DNA of 64,000 bases from Acanthopleura granulata (Eukaryota > Mollusca > Polyplacophora > Chitonida > Chitonidae): assembly GCA_016165875.1 (NCBI GenBank), contig JABBOT010000008.1, forward strand, positions 900,347-964,346, in the 5' to 3' direction. The translations under genes were made by a program, and so were the position numbers. Shown piece by piece: positions 50,657-63,380 of this stretch. Numbering within the stretch: the stretch's first letter is position 1; each line of letters starts with the position of its first letter. The notes beneath the pieces are model-generated. The model saw only the letters and a program-made list of their open reading frames with translations, was not told where the DNA came from and did not search any database.

Positions 50657-51349
50657 TTGTTAGCGTGCAACCAAAAAGCGCTTAGTTGGTCGGAGGGCAG
50701 ATCGGTCCTCGTACATCAGATGCGATGGTATGAAGATTGTGGAGAAATGCATGGGTATCTAACCCCTCCGCTAAGATTGACAGAGCCGGCGAAGATTTTC
50801 CAGTGCGCCCTATGTAATTTCGTCAGAAAACCGCTGATGAATGCTGCTGTTTGTCAACCGGGGGTTGCGAACAGGTTAAATCGCTGGCGCAGACGTATTA
50901 ACTCGCGCCATAGCCAACGTTATGATACCATCGTTCTGATGTTAGACGTTGAAGTATAGTATTTGCGGTCGCCTTTCCCCCGCGGACGCCATAAAGTGGC
51001 GCCTAGAGTGGCCGTGAACAGGAAGACGGATCTCCTAAACGTATGGTGGAATAAATGTATATGGTTTAACCGACGAAGATCTGGCACGAACCTGCAATAC
51101 TGCGCAATAAGATTATCTCAGAGACGATCACCAGGTCAAAAGAGCACATTCGTAAAACGTGCTGGCGTGTCAGCCATGAACCTTTACTTATTGCTTCCAT
51201 ACAGAACAGCGTTTGGCCCCCTAACAACTGCACTGGAGAGGAAAATTAAAGCTATCCCGTCCATCCACAACCTCTGCCGCTGCCGTAAATTACGGAGGAA
51301 TCAACCCAATCACTGGTCACTAGAATTAATTTGTAGGGCCAAATTGAAT
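50657..51349 (+). other. Long frame with one in-frame TAG, unassigned
   Basis: Two adjacent frames (50657-50959 and 50963-51352) are the same frame separated by a single TAG at 50957-50959, about 230 codons in a locally GC-richer block. No ATG at the start and no recognised domain. Could be a decayed gene or chance. Confidence 0.15.
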
Positions 51350-51891
51350 TAATTTGGAGTGCCCGATTCCATAATAGTGTGAATCAGCATACGGGAGAAA
51401 ATGCCACACTAGGGACTAGTTATACATGCAGTATATGAAATTCATTCACAACTGCCCAAACTACGCAAATGTTTGAGTCTGGCATGTATAGGGCCCGTAA
51501 TGTTAAAGAATTCAGAAACGTTGAAAGGACACGTCAATGTAAAGATGTGTTCAAGACTAAATGTATTGGAAGTATTAATAGGAATATAAATGAGCGAATA
51601 ATGAAAATGTTATGATTGTGAAAAAGAAAACGTTAAAATACAATAGGAAAAAGAATGATCTAGAGGTAATTTTCTGTTAGTCTGTAATAATTTAGCTTGA
51701 GAAAAAAAAATGTGATAATGTTTCCATTTGACAACAAATGTAAATAATTATTAAGCTGAAAATATGAAATCAAACTAAAGGCAGAACATTATTTAACATA
51801 TGTTTAAAAAACAACAGAATTGTTATGGAATTGGCAGAGCATATATTAGACACGACCTTTTAAGGTAAAATTTTGATGACTGAGTGGAATG

Positions 51892-51926
51892 TGTCGTTGT
51901 AGAATGTGTCGTTGTAGAATTAGGCA
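51892..51926. repeat. 18-bp direct duplication
   Basis: gaatgtgtcgttgta occurs twice in tandem. Confidence 0.8.
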
Positions 51927-53367
51927 TTGATGGTGAAACCTTTGTTTATCATGACGACTTATTAATTTGTCATTATTTACACCATGACATATTTCCAGTA
52001 CTGGACAAGTATGTGGAAGATATCGGACTGATGTCTCCAGTCACTGCATACTGACACTTGTCAGGCCATTACTTGGCCTTTCGACTTACGCTCAGCCTCA
52101 ACCAATGGAGAACCCTGGTAGCCAAGTCTTAAATTGTTCGACTCGACCCTTCCAGTGATTGAACCGAGAGTTCAAAAGTGTATGAAAAATCAAGTCAGGC
52201 TGAAATGTTAATACAAATCTTATCTTGATACAAAAGCAATGGGTCTCAAAAGCAGCGGGTCTGTACTCTTGATTAAAATAAATGCGATTTTTAACTGCTA
52301 GTATATTAGACTTCTGGTAACAACGTATTGTTATGTTGTATAGGCGTTTAAAGTGGGCAGTAACGCCTACAGATGTCGGTGTAAATACAAGTGCGAAAGT
52401 AAACCAGGAAGTGCTTTTCACCAGTAATGCTGTTTCTTATGAAATGTCCACAGAATTCTCGTGGAAAAAAAGGTATTCAGTACACTAAAGCCTCTTTTTA
52501 GAAAAACATTAAAGACTTTGTCGTTTTACTGTGGAATGATTTGGGGGTTAAATTCACATTTTTCTGTGAAGATAACCTACATTTTTCGACAGCCGGATAG
52601 CGAGTCGAAGGCCTAAAACCTTCTCCGCATTTGTCCCTATACCTTTATTTCTATGCAAATTCTCAGTGTACGCCTCGTCGCCCACACCTCACCGTGATGT
52701 CATTGAAGAGGCGAACCTAATTACAGTCTTAGCTGTGTCATGCGCTGTTCTGATGCTCGAATTTACCCCTGCATATTCCCTGGCTGATGCGAAATAATTT
52801 GGCCGGTGCGCCTTGATTGGCAAGGCATCGCTGAACAATTACTGGGCGATTTCTTAGGCGAGTTACCCAGGACGAAACTGGGAGAAACTCCCAAGTCTTT
52901 AAACACTGGCCCTCTGTCAAAGAAAGCTTTGAGAGAAGGCCTTTAGGAAGGATCAATATTTAGTTATTCGATCTTGATTACTTAAGTTCAGCAGTTGATG
53001 ATCTGGAATCTGGTTAATAGCTTGAGTGTACTACATGCTCACTTCGATCACCAGACCACGTAACAGTCACGAAGCCCATGGTTTCTATGGAATGTAACGG
53101 TATTTCTTGAGCAATTATTTGACTGATGCAGACTGTGAACAAGGCACAATGACACCTCTGGCAAGCAAATCCTACAATACTGGACAGTTTTTGATGTATA
53201 ACTTGAGTTACTTGAGTTACCATTAGTTTGCATTTCAGTTGCTTTTCACAATTTCAGAACAGTTTTAAATATTTCATGAAACAAATTTAATATTAATATA
53301 GTACCATTTGCATACTTTTGTAGCCTTCAGTACTTGAGCACATGTCCACAATCAATACATATGATAG

Positions 53368-53443
53368 CTTTACTTTATTGTTGTTTTACGCCGTTCTGAA
53401 GAGTATTTCCTTCCTGCGATGGTGGTCAGCATTATGTTGGGAG
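53368..53443 (-). mobile_element. SINE 3' fragment, degenerate
   Basis: tttactttattgttgtttta, cgccgttctgaagagtattt, and ggtggtcagcattatgttgg correspond to the complement of the SINE tail domain with several changes. Confidence 0.55.
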
Positions 53444-54898
53444 GTGTTCAATAACTTTAAAATGGCATTTGGCTTTTCTTGTTTGCTGCTTACCACCACA
53501 GGGACAGCATTGGAGTTGCCTAGTTCATGTACTGCCACTGGGTTAGGTGTTGCATGATTCCGTTCCAGACAGTTCCATATTCCATGCCAACCATGTTCAA
53601 TGTGACAAGATCGCGATATCTACCATCATAACACCCTTAGCGCCGGTAGAAGTTTTTTCTCACGCAAGGTCAAACTTCCAAGAAAAAAAAAATGACAAAC
53701 TGAGCAGATGAAAATAAAAAGCCCGCAATCTGATGCTGTATACGTTTTAGTCTAACTACAACATACATTTAAAAACACTGTCACGCAACCTCAGTGGAAC
53801 GAATATAATGTTCTTGTCATCATATTTCACTCGGCTATCACCAGTTTTCTCGAGATCCTCCCCAGCCTCCATTTTAGAGTTTTGTCAGCATACTAGACTG
53901 GAGGCAGTTGTGTCAGAAACTGACAGAAGTATTTCCCGAATAAGTCCATTTCTCGATTTTTTAAAGCTATTTCTTGTTGGTGGTGCATTAGCTAATGCGA
54001 CATATTTATGGCTTCGGTGACAATGGTTAATGTTTTAGCTGAGAGCCTTTCCTTACACGACTTCAGCGCCAGCAATCTTAGCCTCCAGACAAAATGAACA
54101 AGTTGCAATTTGGTTTCTGATGCCAGAAGCGCCCACTGTAGGAAGCTTGGCTTTTCAGTCTTGATAGGACTTCTAAAAAGAGTGACCTTTTTTGGTTATG
54201 CCTTTTTTTTTCTTCTTTGCCCGTGGTAAAAATCTGGCCAATACCTCGTATTATGTATATGCCAGGGCTTCCACGAAGACTTCCGTTCCGTGTTCACGTC
54301 GGGCAGAGTTGATGGTAGGAATTATTAGTTGACACCGACAGCTTAAATTTTCTCCTACATCAACATTACTGTCTTCCAAAGTCTGCCAGCGTCATATCCA
54401 AAATGTCCGGTATATGACGATCCGACCATCCGTGCTCGGATTCTGCATGAGGGATAGCCAGGATGACCGGTCAATACGGCATTAACCCGGAATTACATGT
54501 TTATAGTTTAACTCTGCAGATGGTCCGTAAAGTCAATCCATCAACCATAAAGTCTGGTTTTCCATAAAACCATAAACTCTATATCTGTGACATGGTTTTA
54601 CTAATGCTCTAGGACGTGAAGACAGGGTTACACAAATCATGGGATATACGCCGTCAGACACCCCACTGAGCCTAAATCCTGGTATCTTCGGGGATACGGG
54701 CTCAAAACTAACCTATGACAGTCGGCCCTAACTCCAGGTATTTGTTCATATTATGTAATAAGGATAGATCTTGTTGAGGTAAGCTTGTTGACCTAAGAAA
54801 GAAGTTCATTTCATAATAGTTATTAGGTGGTAAAGGTCAGCATTCATTCACAGTTATTGTGCGGTTTAATATCACCATGTTACTCTAAACGAGAGGAG

Positions 54899-54963
54899 TT
54901 TATTTAGTTGATTGCTGTTTAAGTCTTTACTCAAGGATTTTTGCTCATATGATAACAGCCACA
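54899..54963 (-). mobile_element. Very degenerate SINE tail
   Basis: tttatttagttgattgctgt, then tttactcaaggattt and ttgctcatatgataac, line up with the complement of the SINE tail at many positions. Weak and old. Confidence 0.35.
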
Positions 54964-55249
54964 CTAAAATGCAAAACACATTGTCTACTACGAAATGGCT
55001 GAATACCAGTTGAAAGGCGAAACAAAGGAATCTCATATAACGGAATGTATTATTTGATGTTTTACCTGAAAATTAAAATATGTATTGTGGAATCCACAAT
55101 AGGAAATAGAGTCCATGTAAGCCTTTATTCCTTACAGATTTTGGACATAGAGACTTCAAAGGTCTTCATGACACTCCATTGGCAGACCACGTGTTTGCAA
55201 GGCGAAAAAGGTTTTTTTCATGTCAGTTTTCATGTCAGCTAAGCATGGT

Positions 55250-55505
55250 GACAGGTTAAGTCCTTAATGTGGCACTACATAGATTTTAAACCTTTCTGTT
55301 ACAAGCCATAATGTGACAAGACATGGATTTTAAGTTTGTTTTATAAAAGCCATAATGTGAAGCTACATGGATTTCAAACCTTCTCGTTACAAGCCTTCAT
55401 GAGACTCAAGATCGATTTTAAGACTTGTAATACGCCCTATTATGATTACACGGAATTTGAACATTCCTCTGACAGGTCTTCATGTGATATATCATGAAAT
55501 TTAAA
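55250..55505. repeat. Degenerate ~58-bp tandem repeat
   Basis: Repeated phrases gccataatgtgac, ctacatggattt, aaaccttctcgttacaagcc at irregular 55-62 base steps. Confidence 0.6.
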
Positions 55506-55818
55506 ACTTCATCTAAAGAAGAACAGAGCACAGTGTTACTTAGGTCAGGGAGCGTGTGTGTTTAATTATTAGAGTAAGATTTGTTGTTGTAAACACCAGT
55601 ATTTCGTCGGGAAGGATTAAAAGTTTTGAAAATATGCGCTTACAAGATATTACAGCTTTAAAATGCTAAGCGTATAATTTGAGTCGCTGCCAGTTTTACT
55701 TCATTACCCGTGTACGCTAAATGCAAGTCTTATAATGGTATCTACAGCCATTACCGGCTTATGCAAATTTCTACATTCCTTAAAAATATGCATAGCGGTA
55801 GAATAATACATTGACGTT

Positions 55819-55911
55819 ATGTGTGTGTTTTTAGAGGTACATAATGGACATGTGTGTGTTTTTAGAGGTACATTGTGAACATGTGTGTGTTTTTAAAGGT
55901 ACATAGTGGAT
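55819..55911. repeat. 31-bp minisatellite, 3 copies
   Basis: Copies at 55819, 55850 and 55881, each beginning atgtgtgtgtttttaga (the third ttttaaa) and ending in aggtacat plus a variable nonamer. Confidence 0.92.
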
Positions 55912-58900
55912 ATTTAAAGGTACAAAGGTGCACGTCACTTCAGTCTTTTTTGGTTTATGGCCTCCTGGTGACGGCATGCTGTTGTATGTACGAGGTGCAA
56001 ACTGGTGTGTTCTTTACTAGTCCAATATCTCTTGATTCGTTTATGCAAATGTGTCTCAGTTCTATCTTTCCAATAGGAATCGGGTGTCCCAGAGGAAATA
56101 ACAGGACGTACCTTTCCGCAAAGTCCCTCAATATCCCCATTTTAGCCTGGCTGTGATACAGTCAGTGGAAAGTTCTGTTCTCTATCCAGTTTATTCAGCA
56201 GCTCACCCCCTGGAGAAATCATTATCATTTCAGTTTATTACAGTTTCGCTGATAGCAGATTGCCTGTTTGGACAAACGGTTTTACGCTGAACAGAATTCC
56301 CGACGTAAATAATGCCATCAGGATAACTTTGTTAGTATACACATCAAAATCTCCATACCAAAACAGCCACTGCATGAATATGCCAACGAAATATTCTATA
56401 GCCTGCTTCTAAGCAGACTTACTCGTCGGGTTGATGCTTGATGTGATGTTTCAGGAAACTCTTCTTCTTTCATGGTCAAAAGAGGTAATACTTAAAGAAC
56501 ATTGACCAAAAACTAGCGCATTTCTGAATTAAATTTGGTCTTACATTGCATTTCCGACTGCTTTGTACTTAATGGTAACTTATCTCTCTCTTAAATGCAG
56601 TATAGCACCATCAACGATTATTTCCAGAGATGTTGCTGAGTCCTTTGTGCCGTCATTGCTCATAACTTATCCTTACCACCTTTACACTATTGTAATAGTG
56701 ATCTTTGTGATATAGTTTAATCTATCATACTGGAAGTGTTGGATTCAGTTATAGCCTTAATATTTACCTTTTGCACGTCAAATTATATACATTTACATGA
56801 CAAAAGTTTGATAAAAGTTGATATTTTCGTGTGGACGTTTGCTTTCAAGAGACTTTAACATGATTGATCAAGTGTACAATGTATCACCCCTTACCACTCA
56901 TCCACTCGACATTTTCTTCGACAAGAGAACCTGACGTGCCGAATTGTGTAACACTAGCGCTATGTACCACCATATCCAGACCCAGACCTGTACGGTGAGA
57001 TTGACGAAATCTGGCCATCAAGACATCAAAAACCACAAGGCCATTTAGTCAGTAATAACACAGGGCAGGGGATGTGCAAACAGAATAATAATATTTACAG
57101 AGCTTTGCCGATAACGCGCGCCTGTTTCCCGTCAGCCGGTTTAAAGTTTGGGCTTCCGAAGGTGTGCCGGCAGTCGCAGGTTAAATAAAAACTCCGCACT
57201 ACCAAGCATCCAATTTCCATTAATGTTTTTCCGGAAAAGAAACACACAGGACTGCAGAGATATCCCAGGTCCTTCGTCAAAGACAAATATTTGACAACAA
57301 TATGTGAAGGAAAGCTGTGTTAAACTCTTTGGCCTTAGTGATTTAGGGCATAACAAAGGAACTCGCCAGATGAAAATACTGCCCACCAATCTACCGAGCC
57401 ACATCTTCTCCCAAAGCAACCTCCTTGAAGAATCAAGATTAAGGGAATAACACATATTTTCCTTGTCTGCCAAACCTTCTCAGCACCTGTGTAAAAAGAA
57501 TTCTTGGCAGATGTATCATTAGTCTACATGATTTCTAATCTTTCACTTCCATGGACTGAGATGTCCATAGTAGCTCTCTCTGAAATTTGTGAGCGCATTT
57601 GGCACTTTTAAAACAACAACACCCCGCACAATCTTTTCGGTTATCTCACAGAAACAGCAGCAGTCCATTAAAACTCTTGGATCTGACACGTCTTGTGTGT
57701 CATACAATCACTTATGACGAATAAACTGTATACGATAATAGCGTGTCTAGACGCTATATCAAGATTTTAAGCACCTGAGATATTTAAAGAGTTTCAGTTC
57801 TTATCATCGAATGGTCGCTTCGTTGTAAAAGCTTGAACCGCTTTTCTAAACGATTTCCGTTGAAAATAAAGCTTTTAGCTAAATACACTTTTCATAAAAA
57901 TGTGCGTGGAAATCATTACAATGTTTGTCTACAACATCAGGCTTTGCATTATCATGCAACGCAGAACTCTCATAGAATTACTGCGAATCTGACAGATAAA
58001 CTCAAGAAGTTCACCGAACCGTCAAACTTTAAAGCAAGAAAAAATGTCATTTAATCACTCAGTCATTCAATCAAGCAATATAAGCAGCAGAATTAATTGA
58101 TCAGTAAATCAATGTTTCAACGAAGCCCAATTCAGTTAATAATGAATTAACCGGTTAGTTATTGAATCCAAAGTTACTCTCCTTGATTCACTTTTTGCCA
58201 CAAAGCACGGTAAGCTACGAACAACAAACGATATTAGCTTTTTACGACCTAATCCCCTATAGAATGTGTACAGTAATATCTCTCTTTGATCTTTGATGCA
58301 GAGTTGGCTCAATTTTGAACCAACATACACCTCCTGTAAATTGACAGAAATGAAGTCCACGGACTTATTGCCACATCAGAATCAGCGTCAAAAGAAAACA
58401 AATCAAACGTCAATCTGCAAAAGCTGGGTATCTGTGGAAGGCTTCGGTAAAATGTATATTATAAGTTTATTCCGGCTCTACACGTGGCAGGTCATTTTTT
58501 GTATGGAAATCCATTTCTTATGCCATCATGACAAACTGGGTTGTATGGCTTACATACTAATTATAGGTGCATTTTTTATGGACTACGACCGGTTTAATTG
58601 GCACAAAAGCATGGCAGTTTTTGTTAGTCGGTTCTGAATAGGGGTCGGGCGAGGTTATCGGCAAAGCAGCGTATGATACCGAGTCTGCCAATAGATAGAC
58701 CGTACAGGGCCAGGCCACAAATCAGAACATATCGCACCGCCTGAATAGCCTATTATATGTAGAATGGCTTCTGAGATCGTCCACTCAGTCTGCCTAATTT
58801 CGTGTGATATGAACGCAAAGAATGGCTTTGTCTCCACAAGTATCGAAATCGTCGCCATGGTCATGATATTCCAGCAGCAAAACAGTGGGGAGTTATCCTA

Positions 58901-59230
58901 TAAGGATTAAACACAGTGGGGAATACAAGCGAATGGCCCGTAAGAGGATTGTTTTTTCTTAACAATTTCTGGTTAGAATTTCTCACAAATGAAGGGGAAG
59001 AACGGGAATATAAGAAACAGTGGTAAGTGAAGCCCACGAAGGCCTACAGTGTGTAGGAGCTTGTCCATTTCTTCATCATCAAGGTGTCTAAACTGTACTT
59101 TCGTATGAATCGCTGATATTGTCACTCGCCTTCGGGTCGGTTTTAATGACGGCATAAAACCGAAGACAATCCTCACTGGTCTGTAGTGTTTGCATGAAAC
59201 TGAAAACCCGTCAATTCTTATCTGATTTGT

Positions 59231-59277
59231 TCATGTGATTAGTGATTTACGCCGTACTCAAGAACATTTCACTTACA
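59231..59277 (-). mobile_element. SINE 3' fragment
   Basis: gattagtgatttacgccgta followed by ctcaagaacatttcactta is the conserved end of the SINE in complement. Nothing else of the element remains. Confidence 0.6.
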
Positions 59278-60407
59278 CATCGTTAATTCCCAATGAAGAT
59301 CTCCAAATGGTAGTAAAAGGTGAGTTAAGAATAAAATGATCGTCGTGAAATTCCAGGTTGTGATACTTAAGATATGACATACATACACTTGTCGTATAAC
59401 GAATATAGTGACAGCAGGTAATTTGCTGAATTTCGAACTTTGACACCAACCGATACAAGGGAAATAACTCGAATTTTGGTGTATGTATGATATTCCGAAA
59501 AAAATAAATCGGGAGTAACATTTGTTTTTAAGATAACAATTAAGATTAAGGTAGATTTGCCCAAAAAGGGCGTCGAGGATATAACTGAATATGCTTTACT
59601 AGGTTTATCTTGAGGTCATTATTAAATTATTGTTAAAGGCCGTGAATGTACAAACAAACAAAGAAAAAAAAAACACGGACATATCAGAATAACCAGCTTG
59701 AAATGTTGTCATAAAATGACCTGTGCCCAGTCAGCATTATTGGGTCTTCTCATATATAATGTGTCCTGCAATAAATGACCACACCTGAGTAAATATGCTT
59801 TCACGCACAGGACACTGGATGGGATAGTGTGGCCAAAGCTTATCTTCTGATATCAGTGTGTACACTGTACTGATTTATTAGCTGAAACATGAGTTGTACA
59901 ATACAGTCGATAAATTACATGCTTTGTCCATGACCTGTACAAATTGTAATGACAGCCTCTGCACCAAGCAAACTGAGCGAAGCGAATTCATATGACGCTT
60001 TGGAGCGAGCAACCCATTTATATCATTATAAATCTGTTTGCGGTATCGAGATATCCGGCACAGAAATACGCGGTAAATGTAGAACAAAGCATCGGGCAAA
60101 ACTTCGAGGGCACGTTTAGCAATTCAGCTGTTAGTGACTAAAACAGGAGATAGCTCTCACCTGTCAGATTAATTCAGCTTCCTTTCCAGTCTCTACGCGC
60201 ACATGTGAAAAGTAATATTTCATATATTTTTTTCTGAGCTGTGACATCATCTTTGAAATACGAACACTCTGATGCCGACTACCCTTGGCTGGAGAGGCAG
60301 TTACAACAAAATCATTAAGCCATCAATGCATTAACTGTCCCCCTGGTATACAATATCAAATACTTCGAATAAAGTGCTAAGCACTACCCTCCAAAAAATT
60401 CGTTATT

Positions 60408-60513
60408 CTCCGTTAATCTAACGGACTAATCTGTTCCTGGTAACGAATAAATCTGTACCTGATAATAAATTAATCCGTAACAAGGAACTGATTAATCCGT
60501 TAGATCAACGGAG
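60408..60513. repeat. Small foldback element, 31-base arms
   Basis: Arms 60408-60438 (ctccgttaatctaacggact...) and 60483-60513 (...ccgttagatcaacggag) are inverted copies with about three mismatches. The phrase aataaatctg/taataaattaatccgtaa between them is also partly self-similar. Possibly a tiny MITE. Confidence 0.7.
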
Positions 60514-60759
60514 GGGCAATTTAACGAAAGACCAGCAACACGAAAATAATCCAGTATTTCCTGACTCCTTTACCCCAAGTAATCAAGTTTAAACTCATCG
60601 TGTGACCTTCTTATCACATGAGACCAATTACTGTTAATACCACTTGAGGGTTGCACATAAAATTTGTCACAAAAAAATTTAACTGTGAGAAATTCCTGAA
60701 CATGGCCTAAAACCCAAAATAAAAAAAGAAACAAACGCTGTTTGAGGGAAAAACTGGTA

Positions 60760-61260
60760 ACAAATGTAAGATTTTCTGTTGGTCTGTAGGTTGTTTATCG
60801 GTAGTACGTGGGTTATTTGCGGTATTGTCATGTTTGGTGCTGCTGGCCTGTTGGTGACAGGGACTGTAAGCGGTAGGAGATAGGGAATGTTTTAGTGATC
60901 GACCGTCTATTGATAGTAGGGCATGAGTTAGCGAGGGGGGGGGGGGTTCATTTGGTGGTCGTGAGTTAGCTTGTGGTGGTCGTTTGGTGTACCCATGCAA
61001 TGGCGGCTGGTGGTATATTTTTGGTAGGGAATGCGTAATCTATTGGTGTTAGGTGGCCTAATGGCAGGAAGTGCAATATCACTGGTATCTGGCCATTTGT
61101 TAGCAGTCGGGCTGTATTTGATAGATGGTTTATTTGAGAAAAGGAGTCTAGTTTAATACGAGGTCTTGGTGATATGTGCCCCATGCATGGTAGGTGGTCG
61201 CTTGGAGGTGTTCGGAGGCTTGTGTTCAACTTCAGTATATCTACAGTTGGAATAGCATTT
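60760..61260. repeat. Strongly G/T-skewed block with a G12 run
   Basis: About 500 bases poor in C, built from loose copies of ggtggtcg, ggtaggg, ttagtg and similar, with 12 consecutive G at 60935-60946. It appears to be a degenerate minisatellite. The complement reads as a Pro/Thr-rich frame, a by-product of the skew. Confidence 0.6.
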
Positions 61261-61262
61261 TC

Positions 61263-61330
61263 CGCCACAATTACAGCTAAAATATTGCCAATGTGACGTT
61301 AAACCTCACTGAATCATTCATTCATTCAAT
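61263..61330 (+). mobile_element. Possible SINE-like 3' end (cgttaaac ... cattcattcatt)
   Basis: aaaatattgccaatgtgacg, ttaaacctcactgaatc, then repeated attc. A phrase of this sort with a simple-sequence tail ends some molluscan SINEs; recalled from memory, unverified. It closes the G/T-skewed block upstream. Confidence 0.35.
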
Positions 61331-63183
61331 GCAAAGCGTTTCATCTAATCAATTCGTGTCTTTAATATAACTTACACTGAACTGTTGCCGTGAAACGTTT
61401 AAGGACTACAGTAATTATATTACATTCCTCCAGATAAAAGTAATTGATTAAGTTATCTACAAGTTACGCCTGAGGGGTCTCCATAACGAAATCGCAGGTA
61501 AAAGCATTCAATGAGCTTCGTTTCGCACAACTTTTAACCTTTAGGAAGTAACTGCAACCTGTGTCGGGAATGGGACTCTTCTCAAGACAATCTTGAAAGT
61601 GTTTGATCTTAGCATCATTTGTGCGAAGCGATACATCGGTATAAAGCAAAGTAAGCTTGGGGGAGGTTTTAAAGTTTACAGAGTGTGATACACAACATGG
61701 ATATTATTCTTTACTTCCTTCCTTCTTGTATACCTTGAGGCTGTGTTCTGTAATGTAAATGGATGTCAATGCAAATCCCCATCCTGCTTTGCCTCCGCCT
61801 CTTGTGTAACAGCTCGCCTAATTAATTAGATGCCGAGAACGAGGTCGACATCACAGTCCAGATTGCTCAAAGGGCGAGTTGCGGGTGGAAATTCCGCCGT
61901 TAGCTTTGATACCGGGTTGGTCGAATGTCAGTTCGCCTTGAGTGTTGACCAGACGGCATACCAGCCAATTAACAAACAAGCGGTTGCGAACTGGACATTG
62001 CTTATGGGACCTTCACTCGAAGGGCTAGTTACAACCAGCAACCGAGTTTTGGCCGAGTAGATTTATGCTTAGGGCAGGGCCCGATTTAAAGCCTTCATTA
62101 TTTCTGACGTTTTTTGATGAATGAGTGCAGTCAGAAAATTGGCTGTAATTTTGACAGTTCTGCGTATGTGGAGCGACCGCAGAAGACGGTGTTGATATTT
62201 GATGATCCGACTTCATATAGTGTCCGTGATGTCATCTTAATGCTGCCCGTCAGTTGAACAGCTGTTTATTGATTGTCTTGATGAAACAACAGTCCGTGTG
62301 GGCAGCCGCATGCCCCGTGAAGCCAGGCCCAACATACCCATGTAGTTAAAGGCTAACGATTGTGGGTGAGAGTTTATCCATGGTGTCGATCTCACTCAGG
62401 ACAAGGCCGATTTCTGGACTTTTCCCACCGAACTACTTCCGGTAACACTGCCTTGGCAAAGGTGGTTTAATCAGAGTTCTACCCCCGGAGTGGAAAAGAC
62501 GGAAATTGGGCAAGCATCCAGGGCAGATGAAGGAGAGCCTTCCCGCGATATCATCAGCCGTAACCCCGTCCTTACGCTACGTCTAATCAATCTTACGCCT
62601 CTCTTTAAGCCCGCCGATCTCTGACTTATAAGAAATTAAGATTAAAATAACTTGCTTGTGCGAAGCCTGCAAGTCAGAACAATCTGTGTGTTTTTTCACC
62701 GGTCGTCAAGTGTTTTTGCTCCGAATCGCGCCCTCTCCAAGCCCAATAGGCGGCCTAATCGAGGAAGGTGTCATCTAATAAGCTTATTGCCCACGGCTTA
62801 TCCAGGTTCACCCGTTAGGATTTGCCGGCGAAAATAACTCCTGATCTGACCGCCAGATGGAGCCTCTGGTCGGTTGAGCTCGTCTCGGGCCGTCGACTGT
62901 CGTGAGTAGTTGCGCTGATACCAATGCCCGTAGCCTTGCTGGCCTGTGTCTGTTAGTGGTCAGTGTTCTGCTGAGAGTGTGTAGCGCTCACCATGAACTT
63001 ATATCGATACAAGCTTTGGTCCACCTTGTAATGAATTCGACTGTTAGCTTTTACTTGTGTGAAGAAAATTGGAGGGTGAAGTGAAAAAAAAGTCTACGGT
63101 CAGGATGCCAGTCTTAGTACCGTTCGCAGGGGCTCTGGGACTTGCGAGTGTTTATGCTACAACGTTGAGTTTGTTTCTTACAG

Positions 63184-63329
63184 TTTGTACGGGAAATGAA
63201 GATGCAAAAAGACTGTACGACGATTTGTTGTGTAGAGGAGGTTACAACAAACTCATACGGCCCGTTAGCAACAACAGTGACAAGCTGACAGTCCGGCTGG
63301 GGATTCGTCTGTCTCAACTGATAGATGTG
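63184..63329 (+). CDS. nAChR gene 2, first extracellular exon (gene runs off the window)
   Basis: Acceptor ttgtttcttacag| at 63183 and donor gatgtg|gtgagt at 63330. The 146 bases are two bases of a split codon plus 48 codons, entering in phase 1 and leaving in phase 0, as exon 2 of gene 1 does. It encodes [21 protein letters not shown], an NNS sequon, [15 protein letters not shown]. This wording is typical of arthropod alpha1-like and muscle-type alpha subunits and is clearly different from gene 1. The residues CRGG before YNKL look slightly longer than the usual SN at this place. No 45-base third exon is seen before 64000. Whether it is an alpha subunit depends on loop C, outside the window. 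The frame is also open upstream to an ATG at 63105 with a hydrophobic stretch, an alternative start without intron 1. Confidence 0.88.
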
Positions 63330-63342
63330 GTGAGTACCATAT

Positions 63343-63380
63343 CACTCTCCCTCTCTCTCTCTCTCTCCCTCTCTCTCTAG
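63343..63380 (+). repeat. (CT)n microsatellite just inside the intron after gene 2 exon 2
   Basis: An interrupted run of ctctct ending in ctctctctag, beginning 13 bases after the donor. It looks like a polypyrimidine tract plus AG, but nothing coding for a receptor follows. Confidence 0.9.

Larger units (their letters stand above)
39702..63183 (+). other. Putative intron 1 of nAChR gene 2
   Basis: If 39647-39701 is the leader exon, this whole stretch is one intron of 23.5 kb. It holds the mariner MITE, SINE relics, an RT relic, minisatellites, the G/T-skewed block and the leader-like frame at 47921. The parts not listed separately (41418-43525, 45354-47920, 49357-50656, 51353-53367, 55912-60407, 61331-63104) show no recognisable genes. 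Confidence 0.4.

Noticed and set aside
60707..61268. Pro/Thr-rich frames on the minus strand
   Set aside because: Caused by the G/T skew of the + strand; no domain or start context.
62902..63084. Leader-like hydrophobic frame just before gene 2
   Set aside because: It opens with GTG, has no early ATG in frame and no donor of phase 1; the ATG nearby (in another frame) stops after ten codons.
63105..63183. In-frame ATG and hydrophobic stretch as a direct start of gene 2
   Set aside because: Not excluded, but the acceptor at 63183 has exactly the phase and position of exon 2 in gene 1, so a separate leader exon is preferred.
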